51,978 nt of DNA, taken from Betaproteobacteria bacterium (lineage in GTDB: Bacteria; Pseudomonadota; Gammaproteobacteria; Burkholderiales; Rhodocyclaceae). The stretch covers positions 1 to 51,978 of the forward strand of contig JACRAR010000049.1 in the NCBI GenBank assembly GCA_016234745.1, given 5' to 3'. A program made the position numbers and the translations under genes. The notes under the pieces were generated by a model. That model made no database searches, had not been told where the DNA came from, and was given only the letters and a program-made list of their open reading frames with translations. This document shows, in pieces, positions 32,324 through 42,660 of this stretch. Each line of letters starts with the position of its first letter. Positions within the stretch are counted from its first letter, which is position 1.

Positions 32324-32501
32324 GCGATCTCCTCAATGCATAACTTAAAGTAGACACCTGCCACAAATAGCCATAGCTAACCATTTGTAGCCAATGCTGG
32401 TTATAAATATCCATTTCTAGACATTCCCTGAATTGCGCATAATTGAGCCGAGACAATCGCTGGATAGCGTCGTCCTTATTCAAGTTGGCGTTCATTATCA
32501 T
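32313..32501 (-). CDS. small protein coupled to candidate effector
   Basis: A 62-residue frame from ATG 32501 (or 32495) reading NLNKDDAIQRLSRLNYAQFR, ECLEMDIYNQHWLQM, and a C-terminal stretch ending in a stop inside the next gene's start region. The 11-base overlap suggests translational coupling. No family is recognised; the predicted form is mostly helical. If real, it is a candidate partner (sensor, antitoxin or immunity protein), which is inference from position. Confidence 0.45.
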   Translation of the reverse strand: MIMNANLNKDDAIQRLSRLNYAQFRECLEMDIYNQHWLQMVSYGYLWQVSTLSYALRRSHVS

Positions 32502-32570
32502 GGCTATACGTTACAGCATTCGCACAGAAAAACAATGGCGTCTGACTTCGTCGTGTAAAATGAGTTCGAC

Positions 32571-34142
32571 ATGAGGCTAGGCGATCTATTGGCGAAGCAC
32601 GGCGTCGGCATGGCGCTGCCGGACTCGGCCGAAATCAACGATCTGTTCATTTTCGGTGTGACTGACGATTCCAGGGACGTTCGCTTCGGCTACCTGTTCT
32701 GCGCCTTGCCGGGCGCCACGGAAAATGGACTGGCGTTCTGCGCGCAGGCTGCCGCAAAGGGTGCGCAGGCGATTGCCGTACCGCAAGACACGCGTGACGA
32801 AGCACTGGGTCTTTCCGAGTTCGAGCGCGAAAAAATTGTCGTCCTGCGTGTGCCGAACGTTCGGGAATTCTATGCGCGCGTGGCGGCGGATTTTCATTCC
32901 GGCCGTCCGGCCACCATCGCATCGGTCACCGGCACCAATGGCAAGACATCTTCGGTGTGCTTCCTGCGCGACCTGTGGGGCGAGGATGGCCACAATGCCT
33001 TCAGCCTGGGCACCCTCGGCCTTCAGGGCCGCGGCAGGAGCCACTCCAATCTGGAGGCGGGGCTGACGACCTATGATGCGAAAACCCTGCATGTCATGCT
33101 GGGCGAACTGGAGCGCGTTCACCGGGTGACGCATCTGGCGATGGAAGCATCGAGCCACGCGCTCGATCAGCATCGCCTGGCCGGCGTCACTTTTGACGCG
33201 GTCGGCTTCACCAATCTCACTCAGGACCACCTCGACTACCACCTGTCGATGGAGGCCTACTTCCAGGCCAAGCTGAGACTCTTCACCGAGCACCTCAAAG
33301 CGGATGGCGTGGCGGTCGTCAATACCCGCGACCCGTCGGGGGTTCAGGTCGCAGCGGCCATGCGGTCGAAGAAGATTCGCGTCATCGCCTATGGAGAAGC
33401 CGGCAGCGAAACCGAACTTACCGTGCTGGAACGCATCCCGCATGTGCAGGGACAAACCCTGAAGCTGTCGGTTTTTGGAACTTCATATGAAGTGGAGGCG
33501 CCGGTGGCCGGCGCTTTCCAGGCAGAGAACATTCTCTGCGCGCTCGGTTTGGCCGTGGCCACGGGTGTGCCGGTCGACCGTGCGATTGCGGGCATCGCGC
33601 GCCTGTCGCCCGTGCCGGGGCGCCTGGAACTCGCAGCCGTGCTTGGCAATGGTGCGGCGGTCTACGTGGACTACGCGCATACGCCCGACGCCCTGGCCAA
33701 CGTGCTCCAGAGCGTGCGCCCGCACGTCGGCGCGCAGCGGAAGCTGCATGTGCTGTTCGGCTGCGGCGGCAACCGCGATCCCGGCAAGCGGCCCATCATG
33801 GGGCGGATTGCCGAAGAACTCAGCGACTGCGTTTGGGTGACGGACGACAATCCGCGCACCGAAGACCCCGACGCGATCCGCAAACAAGTTCTCTCGGGTA
33901 CCACGGGTGCGGCTCGCATCACGAATGCCGGCCCGCGTCGTGAAGCGTTGGAGCGCGCGCTTGCCGCGTTGCGGCCGGGAGACGTTCTGGTCGTCGCGGG
34001 CAAGGGCCATGAAGACTACCAGATTGTGCTGGAGCGGGATGCGGAGGGGCGTCCCTTGCAGGATTCCAGAGGACGCGCCGTGACGAAGAAGATTCCTTTC
34101 TCCGACGCCAGAGTGATCCGCGAAATCGCTGCAGCAATATAG
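32571..34142 (+). CDS. murE: UDP-N-acetylmuramoyl-tripeptide synthetase
   Basis: A 523-residue Mur ligase adding a diamino acid to UDP-MurNAc-Ala-Glu. Visible: SVTGTNGKTSSVCFLRD (ATP loop), EASSHALDQHRLAG, FTNLTQDHLDYH (carbamoylated-Lys neighbourhood), YVDYAHTPDAL, CGGNRDPGKRPIMG, and TDDNPRTEDP; the DNPR box selects meso-diaminopimelate. It stands outside a dcw cluster beside dapL and opposite lysA, and so is probably either a second copy or part of a dedicated DAP locus. A TAAAAT box about 15 bases upstream could be the -10. Confidence 0.93.
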   Translation: MRLGDLLAKHGVGMALPDSAEINDLFIFGVTDDSRDVRFGYLFCALPGATENGLAFCAQAAAKGAQAIAVPQDTRDEALGLSEFEREKIVVLRVPNVREFYARVAADFHSGRPATIASVTGTNGKTSSVCFLRDLWGEDGHNAFSLGTLGLQGRGRSHSNLEAGLTTYDAKTLHVMLGELERVHRVTHLAMEASSHALDQHRLAGVTFDAVGFTNLTQDHLDYHLSMEAYFQAKLRLFTEHLKADGVAVVNTRDPSGVQVAAAMRSKKIRVIAYGEAGSETELTVLERIPHVQGQTLKLSVFGTSYEVEAPVAGAFQAENILCALGLAVATGVPVDRAIAGIARLSPVPGRLELAAVLGNGAAVYVDYAHTPDALANVLQSVRPHVGAQRKLHVLFGCGGNRDPGKRPIMGRIAEELSDCVWVTDDNPRTEDPDAIRKQVLSGTTGAARITNAGPRREALERALAALRPGDVLVVAGKGHEDYQIVLERDAEGRPLQDSRGRAVTKKIPFSDARVIREIAAAI

Positions 34143-34237
34143 CGCAAGTTCATGCGTCAGGCTCCGGCTGGCGCTTCTCGATGCGATGATAAAATGCCGC
34201 CAGCAAATCTGCCCATTTCCGCGTTTTATTTTCGATC

Positions 34238-35467
34238 ATGACTTACATCAATGAGCATTACCTCAAGTTAGCCGCCGGTTACCTGTTTCCTGAAATTGGC
34301 CGGCGCGTCAAGGCCTTCTGCGACGCCAACCCTAGCGCGAACGTCATTCGCATGGGCATCGGCGACGTCACCGAACCGCTTGCCCCGGCCGTGATCCAGG
34401 CGATGCATGCAGGCGTCGATGAGCTGGCGGTGCGCGCGTCGTTCAAGGGCTATGGGCCGGAGCAGGGCTACGATTTCCTGCGCGAGGCCATCGCCAAGAA
34501 CGATTACCAGGCGCGCGGCGCCGAGGTCGACGCGGATGAGATTTTCGTCTCGGACGGTTCGAAGTGCGATTCGGGGAATATCCTCGATGTCTTCGGCGAC
34601 GACAACGTCATTGCGGTGCTGGACCCGGTCTACCCCGTGTATGTCGATACCAATGTGATGGCCGGGCACACCGGTCCGGCGGATGCCAGCGGCCGCTACG
34701 GCGGCCTGGTCTACCTGCCGGTGACCGCCGACAACGATTTCGTGCCGGAACTGCCGAAACAGAAAGTCGACCTGATCTACCTGTGCTACCCCAACAACCC
34801 GACCGGCGTGGTCGCCACCAGGGAGATGCTGAAGCGCTGGGTCGAGTATGCGCAACGCAACGGCTCGGTGATCCTTTATGACGCCGCCTATGAAGCCTTC
34901 ATCACCGATCCGGCGATTCCGCACTCGATCTATGAAATCGACGGCGCCAGGGAAGTGGCGATCGAGTTCCGCAGTTTCAGCAAGACGGCCGGTTTCACTG
35001 GCGCGCGCTGTGCCTTCACGGTGATTCCGACGGACCTCAAGGGAAAGACCCGGGACGGTCGCGAAATCTTGATTCATTCGCTGTGGAATCGACGCCACTG
35101 CACCAAATTCAACGGCGTCTCGTACCCCGTGCAAAAAGGCGCCGCCGCCATCTACACGCCCGAAGGCAAGAGGCAGGTGCAGGAAACCATAGACTTCTAC
35201 CTCGGCAACGCGAAGGTGGTGCGCGAGGCGCTGACGAAGCTTGGCCTCAAGGTGTACGGCGGGGTGAATGCGCCTTACGTGTGGCTGAAGACACCCGGCA
35301 AATTGAGCAGTTGGGACTTTTTCGACAGGCTGCTGCAGGAGGCTCATCTGGTGGGCACGCCGGGCAGCGGCTTCGGCGCCTGCGGCGAGGGCTATTTCCG
35401 CCTGAGCGCCTTCAACAGCCGGGCCAATGTTGAAGAAGCGGTGCGGCGCTTCGCGAAAATCCTGTAG
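34238..35467 (+). CDS. dapL: LL-diaminopimelate aminotransferase
   Basis: A 409-residue PLP aminotransferase that converts tetrahydrodipicolinate straight to LL-DAP, bypassing dapD/dapC/dapE. The N-terminus [44 protein letters not shown], and PLP lysine in [14 protein letters not shown] are diagnostic. It follows murE in the same direction. Its presence with the complete succinylase branch is unusual. Bases 35144-35243 reappear as a fragment at 36952-37051. Confidence 0.94.
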   Translation: MTYINEHYLKLAAGYLFPEIGRRVKAFCDANPSANVIRMGIGDVTEPLAPAVIQAMHAGVDELAVRASFKGYGPEQGYDFLREAIAKNDYQARGAEVDADEIFVSDGSKCDSGNILDVFGDDNVIAVLDPVYPVYVDTNVMAGHTGPADASGRYGGLVYLPVTADNDFVPELPKQKVDLIYLCYPNNPTGVVATREMLKRWVEYAQRNGSVILYDAAYEAFITDPAIPHSIYEIDGAREVAIEFRSFSKTAGFTGARCAFTVIPTDLKGKTRDGREILIHSLWNRRHCTKFNGVSYPVQKGAAAIYTPEGKRQVQETIDFYLGNAKVVREALTKLGLKVYGGVNAPYVWLKTPGKLSSWDFFDRLLQEAHLVGTPGSGFGACGEGYFRLSAFNSRANVEEAVRRFAKIL

Positions 35468-35725
35468 GGCGAATCAATGCGAATTCACGCGCACGACCGC
35501 ATCCGGGGGGCGGTGACTGAGATCGTCCATGATTTCAGGGTGTTCTCCCGGCACAGGGCGTCTTTCTTGTAGAGAGCTTCTCCGCAAATCGCTGGCGTCC
35601 CGATGGCAGGGGATGGGTTTTCCGCTAGGAATCTGGGGAAAGCACGGATTGATTCCGCTTTCTGAGAGGGGCGATACTTGTGCAGGGGGCTTCGACATGC
35701 CCAACCGTACAGTGGAGGAAAGCAA

Positions 35726-36787
35726 ATGAAAGCAGCCGTCTATTTCGGTCCGCAGGACATCCGTTGCGTCAGCATACCGGATTCCGTGATTCGCTCGGAC
35801 CACGAAATGTTGGTCAAGGTTGCTGCGACCTCGATCTGTGGCTCCGATTTGCACTTGTACCGCGGGGCGCTCGATCCCATCATGGAAAAGGGAAAATCTC
35901 AAACTGGCCACGAACTCGTCGGCGAAGTATTGGACACCGGAAAGGCGGTGGGGCGCTTCAAGCGGGGTGATCGCGTGAGCATGGGGTACTCGGTATCGTG
36001 CGGTCACTGTTATATGTGCGCGGTGGGCCAGACAGCCCATTGCGAAACAACACAGAAGGCGGTGTATGGTTTTGGGGTGGCGTTTGGCAACCTGAACGGC
36101 ACTCACGCCGAAACGCTGATCCTTCCTTACGCGGACAGCCATGCCATAAAGGTGCCGCGCGAAATATCCGATGGTGCCGCGCTGACGCTTTCATGTAATT
36201 TGCCTGCCGCCGTGATCGCCAATCATCTTGCCGATATTCAACCCGGTGAAAACGTGGCTGTTGTCGGCTGCGGCCCGAGCGGGTTGATGGTGCTGGATAT
36301 CGCCCTGCATCGAGGGCCGGGGCGTGTTGCCGCTTTCGACAAAGTACCGCATCGTCTCGTAACCGCGGCGAAAAAGGGTGTCGCCACCATCAATCCGGAT
36401 GAAGAAGGCTGGCTGGAAAATGCATTGCAACTGACGGCTGGCCGTGGTTTCGACAAGGTGATCGAAATGGTGGGCTATCCCGAAACCCTTCAGATGTGTT
36501 TCGATCTGGTCCGCTGTGGCGGAACCATCGCCGCTTTGGGGGTTTTCTGCGACAACACCTTCAATCTCAATCTTGCGGATGTGTTCTTGCGTGACATCAC
36601 ATTGCACATGAATGGCTTTGCCAACGTCCAGCCCTATATGTGGGAATCATTGCGCATGATGGAACGGGGCGTGGTCAATCCGCAAGAGTACTTTTCGCAT
36701 ACGTTTTCGTTGTCCGATGTGGACAAGGCATTCTCGATCTTCCACCAGAAGGCGGATGGCGCAATGAAAATGCTGATCCGGCCCTGA
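35726..36787 (+). CDS. zinc-dependent alcohol dehydrogenase family protein
   Basis: A 353-residue medium-chain dehydrogenase. Catalytic-zinc ligands Cys (SICGSDLHLYRG) and His-Glu (TGHELVGEV) are present; the structural-zinc region (SCGHCYMCAVGQTAHC) keeps four Cys; the NAD(P) loop is VVGCGPSGLMVL. Resembles sorbitol/threonine-type dehydrogenases; the substrate cannot be told. Start ATG 35726 with GAGGAAA upstream. About 260 bases before it and 60 after it hold no gene. Confidence 0.9.
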   Translation: MKAAVYFGPQDIRCVSIPDSVIRSDHEMLVKVAATSICGSDLHLYRGALDPIMEKGKSQTGHELVGEVLDTGKAVGRFKRGDRVSMGYSVSCGHCYMCAVGQTAHCETTQKAVYGFGVAFGNLNGTHAETLILPYADSHAIKVPREISDGAALTLSCNLPAAVIANHLADIQPGENVAVVGCGPSGLMVLDIALHRGPGRVAAFDKVPHRLVTAAKKGVATINPDEEGWLENALQLTAGRGFDKVIEMVGYPETLQMCFDLVRCGGTIAALGVFCDNTFNLNLADVFLRDITLHMNGFANVQPYMWESLRMMERGVVNPQEYFSHTFSLSDVDKAFSIFHQKADGAMKMLIRP

Positions 36788-36850
36788 CCTGCGATAGTGT
36801 TATCGACGGGAGAACCCGGAGAAATCGACTAGCTACTGCGCGACGAGCAA

Positions 36851-37051
36851 CTGCGGATGCTCGATACCGGCTCAAAACTCGCCAACTCGATTTTCCCTGC
36901 TGGCTTCCAGCCTTTCTTGCGCTGTTCCGCCACGACCGTGGTGAAAATCCCGCCGCCATCTACACACCCGAAGGCAAGAGGCAGGTGCAGGAAACCATAG
37001 ACTTCTACCTCGGCAACGAGAAGGTGGTGCGCGAGGCGCTGACGAGGCTTG
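36851..37051. repeat. fused duplicate fragments of queF and dapL
   Basis: 36851-36951 repeats the queF 3' end (38593-38693) with about two mismatches; 36952-37051 repeats internal dapL (35144-35243) with about four mismatches. They join directly at 36951/36952, each in the orientation of its parent. Neither can be expressed as a whole protein. The surrounding 36790-37178 has no other feature. Confidence 0.9.
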
Positions 37052-37178
37052 CGGCGCCGGTCCGATGACCTGGGTACGCTGGCGTACAGACTACGCATCG
37101 AGGGAGGTTCATGCTGATTCGTGAAAGAGCAGGTAGTACAGGAGATAGGGTTGAAGCGATGAACGCGATGCAGGAGAA

Positions 37179-37609
37179 ATGGTAATGGTCAGGGTATTAC
37201 TGGTGGTTGCACTGGCTGCTTTGCTGTTCGGCGGCTTCGCCGGGTCGGGCGGTCGTATGGATGCGTTGGAAGGATTTGATCGCGTCTTGTTCGTGCTTAA
37301 CGACAATCTCGACAAAATTTCCATCGAGCCGGCGGCTCAAATCAACGAGGCGATATTTCCGACAGCGATACCGCTTGGCGTTGGTAATTATTGCGCCAAT
37401 ATCGGCGAAATGTTAATCGCCGCCAATGACCTTTTGCAGCGGAACGGCCCCGCCCTCATTAGCGACCTTGGGCGGATGCTGGCCAACACTCCGCTCGGTG
37501 TTTTCGGCTTCGGTGATGTCGCCAGCGAACGCGGCGTCGAAGAACACGGGAGGACTTCAGCCAGACTCTCGGCACCTGTGACGTAGCCGACCGGACAACG
37601 CGACGCTGA
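37179..37609 (+). pseudogene. mlaA: MlaA/VacJ lipoprotein pseudogene
   Basis: Encodes a signal-like start and DALEGFDRVLFVLNDNLDKI, LGVGNYCANIGEMLIAANDL, LISDLGRMLANTPLGVFGFG and DVASERGVEEHG, the MlaA pattern (outer-membrane part of the Mla lipid transport system). Three lesions: the lipobox Cys is Phe (LFGGFAG in place of L-x-G-C), one G is missing near 37548-37551 (the next frame restores EDFSQTLG), and the gene ends after about 140 codons when a full one has about 230. No other mla gene is adjacent. Confidence 0.85.
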
Positions 37610-37665
37610 CATGCTACTACGTTGACATTATTCGACAATGTGCTGTTGACTCTCCCGTGCATCCC

Positions 37666-38589
37666 ATGGACATTCAAAGACAATCCGGAATGGGTATCTG
37701 GTTCCACCTGGCTCAAGCGACACGCCTGATATTCTGGCTGTTGCTGATCGGATTCCTGCTGCTGCAGGTGATTGGCGACGGCGATTCGATTCAGAAGAAG
37801 CGCAATATTCTGTTCGATCAATTCCAGAACGAGCGTAAATCCAGGGTGATCGCCCTGATCCACCGTCAGGAAAGCCGCAGCTTTTTTGGCGTGCCGGTGT
37901 CGGGCGCCATCAACATCGAAGACTCCGAAGCGGTTCTGCGCGCGATCCGGCTGACTCCAGACGAACAGCCCATCGATCTGATTTTGCATACACCGGGCGG
38001 CCTGATGCTCGCCGCCGAGCAGATCGCCAAGGCGCTGGTCGAGCACAAAGGTAAGGTCACCGTGTTCATTCCGCACTATGCCATGAGTGGCGGCACACTG
38101 ATCGCGCTCGCCGCTGACGAGATCGTGATGGATCCCAATGCCTTGCTTGGCCCCGTCGATCCGCAGATCGGAGACGTGCCGGCTGCCTCCATACTCCAGG
38201 TGATGAAACTCAAGAAGCCCCAGAACATCAGCGACGAAACGGTGATGCTGGCCGATATTGCCGTGAAAGCCCGCTTCCAGGTCGCCGGTTTTGTTACCGA
38301 CATATTGAGAAAACGCCTGCCGCACAAAGAAGCGCAGAAGCTGGCGGTGATCCTCAGCGAGGGGCGCTGGACTCACGACTTTCCATTCACTGTCCAATTT
38401 GCCCGGCAACTCGGTCTGCCGGTTACGACGCAGATGCCGCGCATAGTGTATGCGCTGATGGATTTATATCCGCAGGCGAATACCCGTCGCCCCTCGGTAG
38501 TCTATGTGCCAATCCGGAGTTTCGGTGAAAACAAGGGTGAGCTTGCGGCTCCGGGCGCCAGCATTCCGAGTCCCAACATTCCCAATTAA
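37666..38589 (+). CDS. membrane-anchored ClpP-fold serine protease (SDH family)
   Basis: A 307-residue protein with one N-terminal transmembrane segment (about residues 14-33, [16 protein letters not shown]) and a ClpP/SppA-like domain of the serine dehydrogenase proteinase family: [57 protein letters not shown] (nucleophile Ser) and [15 protein letters not shown]. It probably degrades membrane-associated or misfolded proteins. Start ATG 37666. A palindrome-like stretch (ACATT/AATGT) near 37625-37643 precedes it. The stop overlaps that of queF by 4 bases. Confidence 0.85.
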   Translation: MDIQRQSGMGIWFHLAQATRLIFWLLLIGFLLLQVIGDGDSIQKKRNILFDQFQNERKSRVIALIHRQESRSFFGVPVSGAINIEDSEAVLRAIRLTPDEQPIDLILHTPGGLMLAAEQIAKALVEHKGKVTVFIPHYAMSGGTLIALAADEIVMDPNALLGPVDPQIGDVPAASILQVMKLKKPQNISDETVMLADIAVKARFQVAGFVTDILRKRLPHKEAQKLAVILSEGRWTHDFPFTVQFARQLGLPVTTQMPRIVYALMDLYPQANTRRPSVVYVPIRSFGENKGELAAPGASIPSPNIPN

Positions 38590-39041
38590 TTGCTGCGGAT
38601 GCTCGAAACCGGCTCAAAACTCGCCAACTCGATTTTCCCGGCTGGCTTCCAGCCTTTCTTGCGCTGTTCCGCCACGACCGTGGTGAAAATCCCTCCGCGC
38701 ACGTAGAACTTGGCCGTCAGGCGCATGAAGCGCGGCTTCACGGCCTTCGCCAGATCGTCGAGGATGCGGTTGGTGACGTCCTCGTGAAAATGCCCCTCGT
38801 CGCGGAAGCTCCAGACATACAGCTTGAGGCTTTTCAACTCGACGCAGAGCTTGTCGGGCACATAATCGAGAATCAGCGTGGCGAAATCCGGCTGTCCTGT
38901 CTTCGGGCAAAGGCAGGTGAATTCCGGAATTTCCATGTGGATCTGGTAGTCGCGCTGCGTTGCCGGATTGACGAAAGTTTCCAGAGTTTTTGCGGGTTGG
39001 CTGGGCATGTCGGAGAAGCAGGGAAATGTGGACGTTTCCAT
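38586..39041 (-). CDS. queF: 7-cyano-7-deazaguanine reductase (type I)
   Basis: A 151-residue type I QueF reducing preQ0 to preQ1 with NADPH in queuosine synthesis. Motifs: [17 protein letters not shown] (catalytic Cys), [24 protein letters not shown], and C-terminal [13 protein letters not shown]. The start at ATG 39041 coincides with a TATAAT-like hexamer; if that is the -10 box, ATG 39008 (Met12) would be used. Convergent with the protease gene, divergent from smc. Confidence 0.93.
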   Translation of the reverse strand: METSTFPCFSDMPSQPAKTLETFVNPATQRDYQIHMEIPEFTCLCPKTGQPDFATLILDYVPDKLCVELKSLKLYVWSFRDEGHFHEDVTNRILDDLAKAVKPRFMRLTAKFYVRGGIFTTVVAEQRKKGWKPAGKIELASFEPVSSIRSN

Positions 39042-39047
39042 TATAAT
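39040..39047. promoter_or_regulatory. palindromic TTATAA, possible -10 for queF/smc
   Basis: ATTATAAT gives TATAAT on both strands in the queF-smc gap. For smc it would place transcription start near 39054 with a 65-base leader; no good -35 is seen on either strand. Weak evidence. Confidence 0.3.
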
Positions 39048-39121
39048 GCCCGCTCTGCGCAAGGTATTGCATGGACATGCCGCGCGCTTTCCGGCCAACA
39101 AATCCAATCTAACTATCCGAC

Positions 39122-42100
39122 GTGCGCCTGACCAAGCTCAAACTCGCCGGCTTCAAATCCTTTGTCGATCCGACCACGGTGCTGTTTCCCGGCCAGCTGG
39201 TCGGCGTGGTCGGCCCGAACGGCTGCGGCAAATCCAACATCATCGACGCCGTGCGCTGGGTCCTGGGCGAATCCAAGGCCACCGCGCTGCGCGGCGAATC
39301 GATGCAGGACGTGATCTTCAACGGCTCCGGCACGCGCAAGCCGGTCAGCCGCGCCAGCGTCGAGCTGATTTTCGACAACTCGCTCGGCCGTGCCACCGGC
39401 CAGTGGTCGCAATATGCCGAGATCGCAGTCAAGCGCGTGCTCGACCGCGAGGGCAATTCCAACTATTACATCAACAATCTGCACGTGCGCCGCCGCGACG
39501 TCATCGACGTGTTTCTCGGCACCGGGCTGGGGCCGCGCGCCTACGCCATCATCGAGCAGGGCATGATTTCGCGCATCATCGAGGCCAAGCCGGAAGAATT
39601 GCGGCTGTTCCTCGAAGAAGCCGCCGGCGTCACCAAGTACAAGGAAAGGCGGCGCGAGACCGAAAACCGCCTGGCCGATGCGCGCGAGAACCTGCTGCGC
39701 GTCGAAGACATCCGCAACGAACTCGAGAGCCAAGTGGTCAAGCTCGAAGGCCAGGCCGAGATCGCCCGCCAGTTCCACGAACTCAAGGCGCGCCACGACC
39801 GGCGGCAGCAGTTGCTCTGGCTCAAGAAACGCAACGACGCGCGCGCCGAACGCCAGCGCATGGCGCGCGAGGTGGAAAAAGGCGCGTTGCGCCTGGATGC
39901 CGAGACCGCCCAGTTGCGTGAACTGGAAGCCAAGGTCGAACAGGCGCGCGAAGCGCACTTTGCCGCGAGCGATGCGCTGCATGCGGCGCAAAGCGAGATG
40001 GTGGCGGCCAAGGCCGAAGTCGGCCAGCTTGAATCCGAGATCAACCACCTGCGCGACGCCCGGCAGAAACTCGAAACCCGGCTCGCCCAACTGGCCACGG
40101 AAAACAGCCACTGGAACAACCAGCGCGCCGAGCTCGAACTCGAAGCCACGCGCTGGCAGGCCTTGCTCGAAAACGCCCGTCAGCGCGCCGAAACCAGCGT
40201 CGCGCGTCATGAGGAAGCCGCCGCGCGCCTGCCGCAGGCCGAGGAGGCCGTCAAGCAGGCCGAGGAAGCCACCGCAGCAGCCCGTCGCGCCGTCAATGAA
40301 GCGGAGCAGGGCGTGCGTCTCGGCGAGGCCAACCGTATCCATGCTCAGCGTGCGCTGGAAGGCTACACCCAACGGCGGGTGCGCCTCGATCAGGAAAGAA
40401 TCGCACTGGGGCAGCCCGATCCTGCTGCCCTGTCCGCCAGCCAGGCGGCGCTGGCGCAGGCGCAAGCCCAACTGGAAGAACAGCAGCAGCGACAGTCCGA
40501 GCGGCAAGAGATGTTGCCGCAGATCGAGGCGCAGCTTGCCGAAGCCCGCACCCGGCTGCAGTCTGCGCATCGCGCCCTGACCGAGACGCGGGCGCGGCGC
40601 GACGCCTTGCAGCAGTTGCAAAGCCGGGTCCAGCAAAGCGGCGAGATCAGTGAATGGCTGCAGCGGCGGGGACTTGCGGAAGCCGCGCCGCTGTGGCGCG
40701 CGATCCATGTCGAGCCGGGTTGGGAGACAGCCCTGGAAGCCGTGCTGCGCGAGCGCCTGGCGGCGGTCGTAGCGGGCAGGGAGGTACTGCCGCAAGCCTT
40801 GGCCGAACCGCCACCGACAACCTTTGCCCTTGCGCTTGCCTCTGCGGCAAGTTCTTCGGCGCCGGTTGAATCAAACTCCCTGCGTGCCAAGGTGCGCTGC
40901 GACGATGCCGCCTGGTCGGCCGTGCTCGACGAATGGCTGGCCGGCGTGCTGGTCAGCGACGATCTGGCGTCCTTGCCGGCTTTTGCCGCGGATGCCGCGA
41001 GCGGCCGCAGCTGGGTCAATCGTGCCGGCCATCTGTTGAGCGCGCACGGTCTGCTGCTCTACGTGCCCGACAGCAAGACTCACGGCGTGATCGAACGGCA
41101 GCGCGAGATCGAGGAATTGGCCGAGGTGCTGATCCAGCGTCAGAGCGACGAGACCGCGGCGCAGGAGGCCTTGCTGGGTGCCGAAGCCTTGCTCGCCGAG
41201 CATCACGCGCAACTGGCGCAGATTCGCGCCAGCGTGCAGGAATTGCAGCAGGGCGTGCATGCCGCCCAGGTCGAAGCGCTCAAGCTGACCCAGATGCAAG
41301 CGCGCTTCGAGGAGCGTTCGGCGCAGATCGACCGGGACCTGGCCGAGATCGCGCAGGGCGAGGCCAATGAACGCATCGAGATGGCGCGTGCCGAGGAGGA
41401 AGCACTGTTGTACCGCGAGCAGTTGGCGGCAGCGCGCAGCCGGCTCGAGCAGGTGATGGAAGTGCAGCGCGGCTGCGACACGGCCCTGCGCGAGGCGCGC
41501 AGCCTGGAGCAGGCGCTGGCGCGCGAGGCGCAGGAAGTCAAATTCACCGAGCGCGAATGTATCGGCAAGCTTGAAGACAACGCGCGCAGCCGCGAGACGG
41601 CGCGACAGCAACTGGAACGCGTCGCCACTGACAAAGCTGCGGCGGAGTCCGAGAAAAGCAGCATCAGCGAAGAAGCGCTGCAGACCCGGCTGCAGGCGGC
41701 ATTGGGTGAGCGCCAGGAGAAGGAGGCGCAACTCACCGGCAAGCGCAACGCGCTTGAGGAATGCCTTGGAGCCTTGCGCGGCCTGGACGAGAACCGCCTG
41801 CGCATCGAACAAAGCCTGAACCCGCTGCGCGAGCGCATCAATGAATTGCGCCTGAAGGAGCAGGCCGCGCAACTCAACGAAGAACAGTTCCTCGAACGCC
41901 TGGCCGAGGCCAAGCTGCAGAGCGAAGAGGACCTGGCGCCGCTGCAGGCGGAACTGGTGCCCGGACTCAAGGAAGCGATGCTGCAGGCCGACATCCTGCA
42001 ACTCACCCAGGAGATTGAAGCACTCGGCCCGGTCAATCTCGCCGCGCTCGAGGAACTCAGCACAGCGCGCGAGCGCAAGGGTTACCTGGATGCCCAGTCG

Positions 42101-42646
42101 CTCGACCTGAACCAGGCGATCGGCACGCTCGAAGACGCCATCCGCCGCATCGATCACGAAACCCGCGAGCAATTGCAGCAGACCTATGACACCGTCAATG
42201 GCCACTTCGGCACGCTGTTTCCGCAGTTGTTCGGCGGCGGCGAAGCGCGCCTGATCCTCACCGGCGACGAAATTCTCGATGCCGGCATCCAGGTCATGGC
42301 GCAGCCGCCGGGCAAGAAGAACAGCAGCATCCATCTGCTTTCCGGCGGCGAAAAGGCGCTGACCGCGATCTCGCTGGTATTTGCCCTGTTCCAGCTCAAT
42401 CCGGCGCCTTTCTGCCTGCTCGACGAGGTCGACGCGCCGCTCGACGACACCAATACCGAGCGCTTCTGCAGCCTGGTGAAGCGCATGTCGGCGCAGTCCC
42501 AGTTCCTCTTCATCAGCCACAACAAGATTGCCATGGAAATGGCGCAGCAGCTGGTCGGCGTCACCATGCAGGAGCAGGGCGTCTCGCGCGTGGTCGAGGT
42601 CGATATGGAAGAGGCGCTGCGCATGAGCGAGGAAGTGGCGGCGTAG
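39122..42646 (+). CDS. smc: chromosome segregation protein SMC
   Basis: A 1174-residue SMC ATPase. The N-terminal head has Walker [21 protein letters not shown]; two long coiled coils (about residues 165-500 and 660-1000) flank a hinge around residues 505-650; the C-terminal head has signature [14 protein letters not shown] and Walker [13 protein letters not shown]. It compacts and segregates DNA with ScpA/ScpB (not in the window). GTG start at 39122. Long open frames on the opposite strand are by-products of biased codon use. First gene of smc-zipA-ligA-galU. Confidence 0.97.
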   Translation: MRLTKLKLAGFKSFVDPTTVLFPGQLVGVVGPNGCGKSNIIDAVRWVLGESKATALRGESMQDVIFNGSGTRKPVSRASVELIFDNSLGRATGQWSQYAEIAVKRVLDREGNSNYYINNLHVRRRDVIDVFLGTGLGPRAYAIIEQGMISRIIEAKPEELRLFLEEAAGVTKYKERRRETENRLADARENLLRVEDIRNELESQVVKLEGQAEIARQFHELKARHDRRQQLLWLKKRNDARAERQRMAREVEKGALRLDAETAQLRELEAKVEQAREAHFAASDALHAAQSEMVAAKAEVGQLESEINHLRDARQKLETRLAQLATENSHWNNQRAELELEATRWQALLENARQRAETSVARHEEAAARLPQAEEAVKQAEEATAAARRAVNEAEQGVRLGEANRIHAQRALEGYTQRRVRLDQERIALGQPDPAALSASQAALAQAQAQLEEQQQRQSERQEMLPQIEAQLAEARTRLQSAHRALTETRARRDALQQLQSRVQQSGEISEWLQRRGLAEAAPLWRAIHVEPGWETALEAVLRERLAAVVAGREVLPQALAEPPPTTFALALASAASSSAPVESNSLRAKVRCDDAAWSAVLDEWLAGVLVSDDLASLPAFAADAASGRSWVNRAGHLLSAHGLLLYVPDSKTHGVIERQREIEELAEVLIQRQSDETAAQEALLGAEALLAEHHAQLAQIRASVQELQQGVHAAQVEALKLTQMQARFEERSAQIDRDLAEIAQGEANERIEMARAEEEALLYREQLAAARSRLEQVMEVQRGCDTALREARSLEQALAREAQEVKFTERECIGKLEDNARSRETARQQLERVATDKAAAESEKSSISEEALQTRLQAALGERQEKEAQLTGKRNALEECLGALRGLDENRLRIEQSLNPLRERINELRLKEQAAQLNEEQFLERLAEAKLQSEEDLAPLQAELVPGLKEAMLQADILQLTQEIEALGPVNLAALEELSTARERKGYLDAQSLDLNQAIGTLEDAIRRIDHETREQLQQTYDTVNGHFGTLFPQLFGGGEARLILTGDEILDAGIQVMAQPPGKKNSSIHLLSGGEKALTAISLVFALFQLNPAPFCLLDEVDAPLDDTNTERFCSLVKRMSAQSQFLFISHNKIAMEMAQQLVGVTMQEQGVSRVVEVDMEEALRMSEEVAA

Positions 42647-42660
42647 CGCCGCTTGCGGCC

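Noticed and set aside
39113-42520. Long open frames on the minus strand opposite smc (549-560 codons)
   Set aside because: They mirror the strongly GC-biased coiled-coil codons of smc and show Leu/Arg/Ala-rich sequence without any domain.
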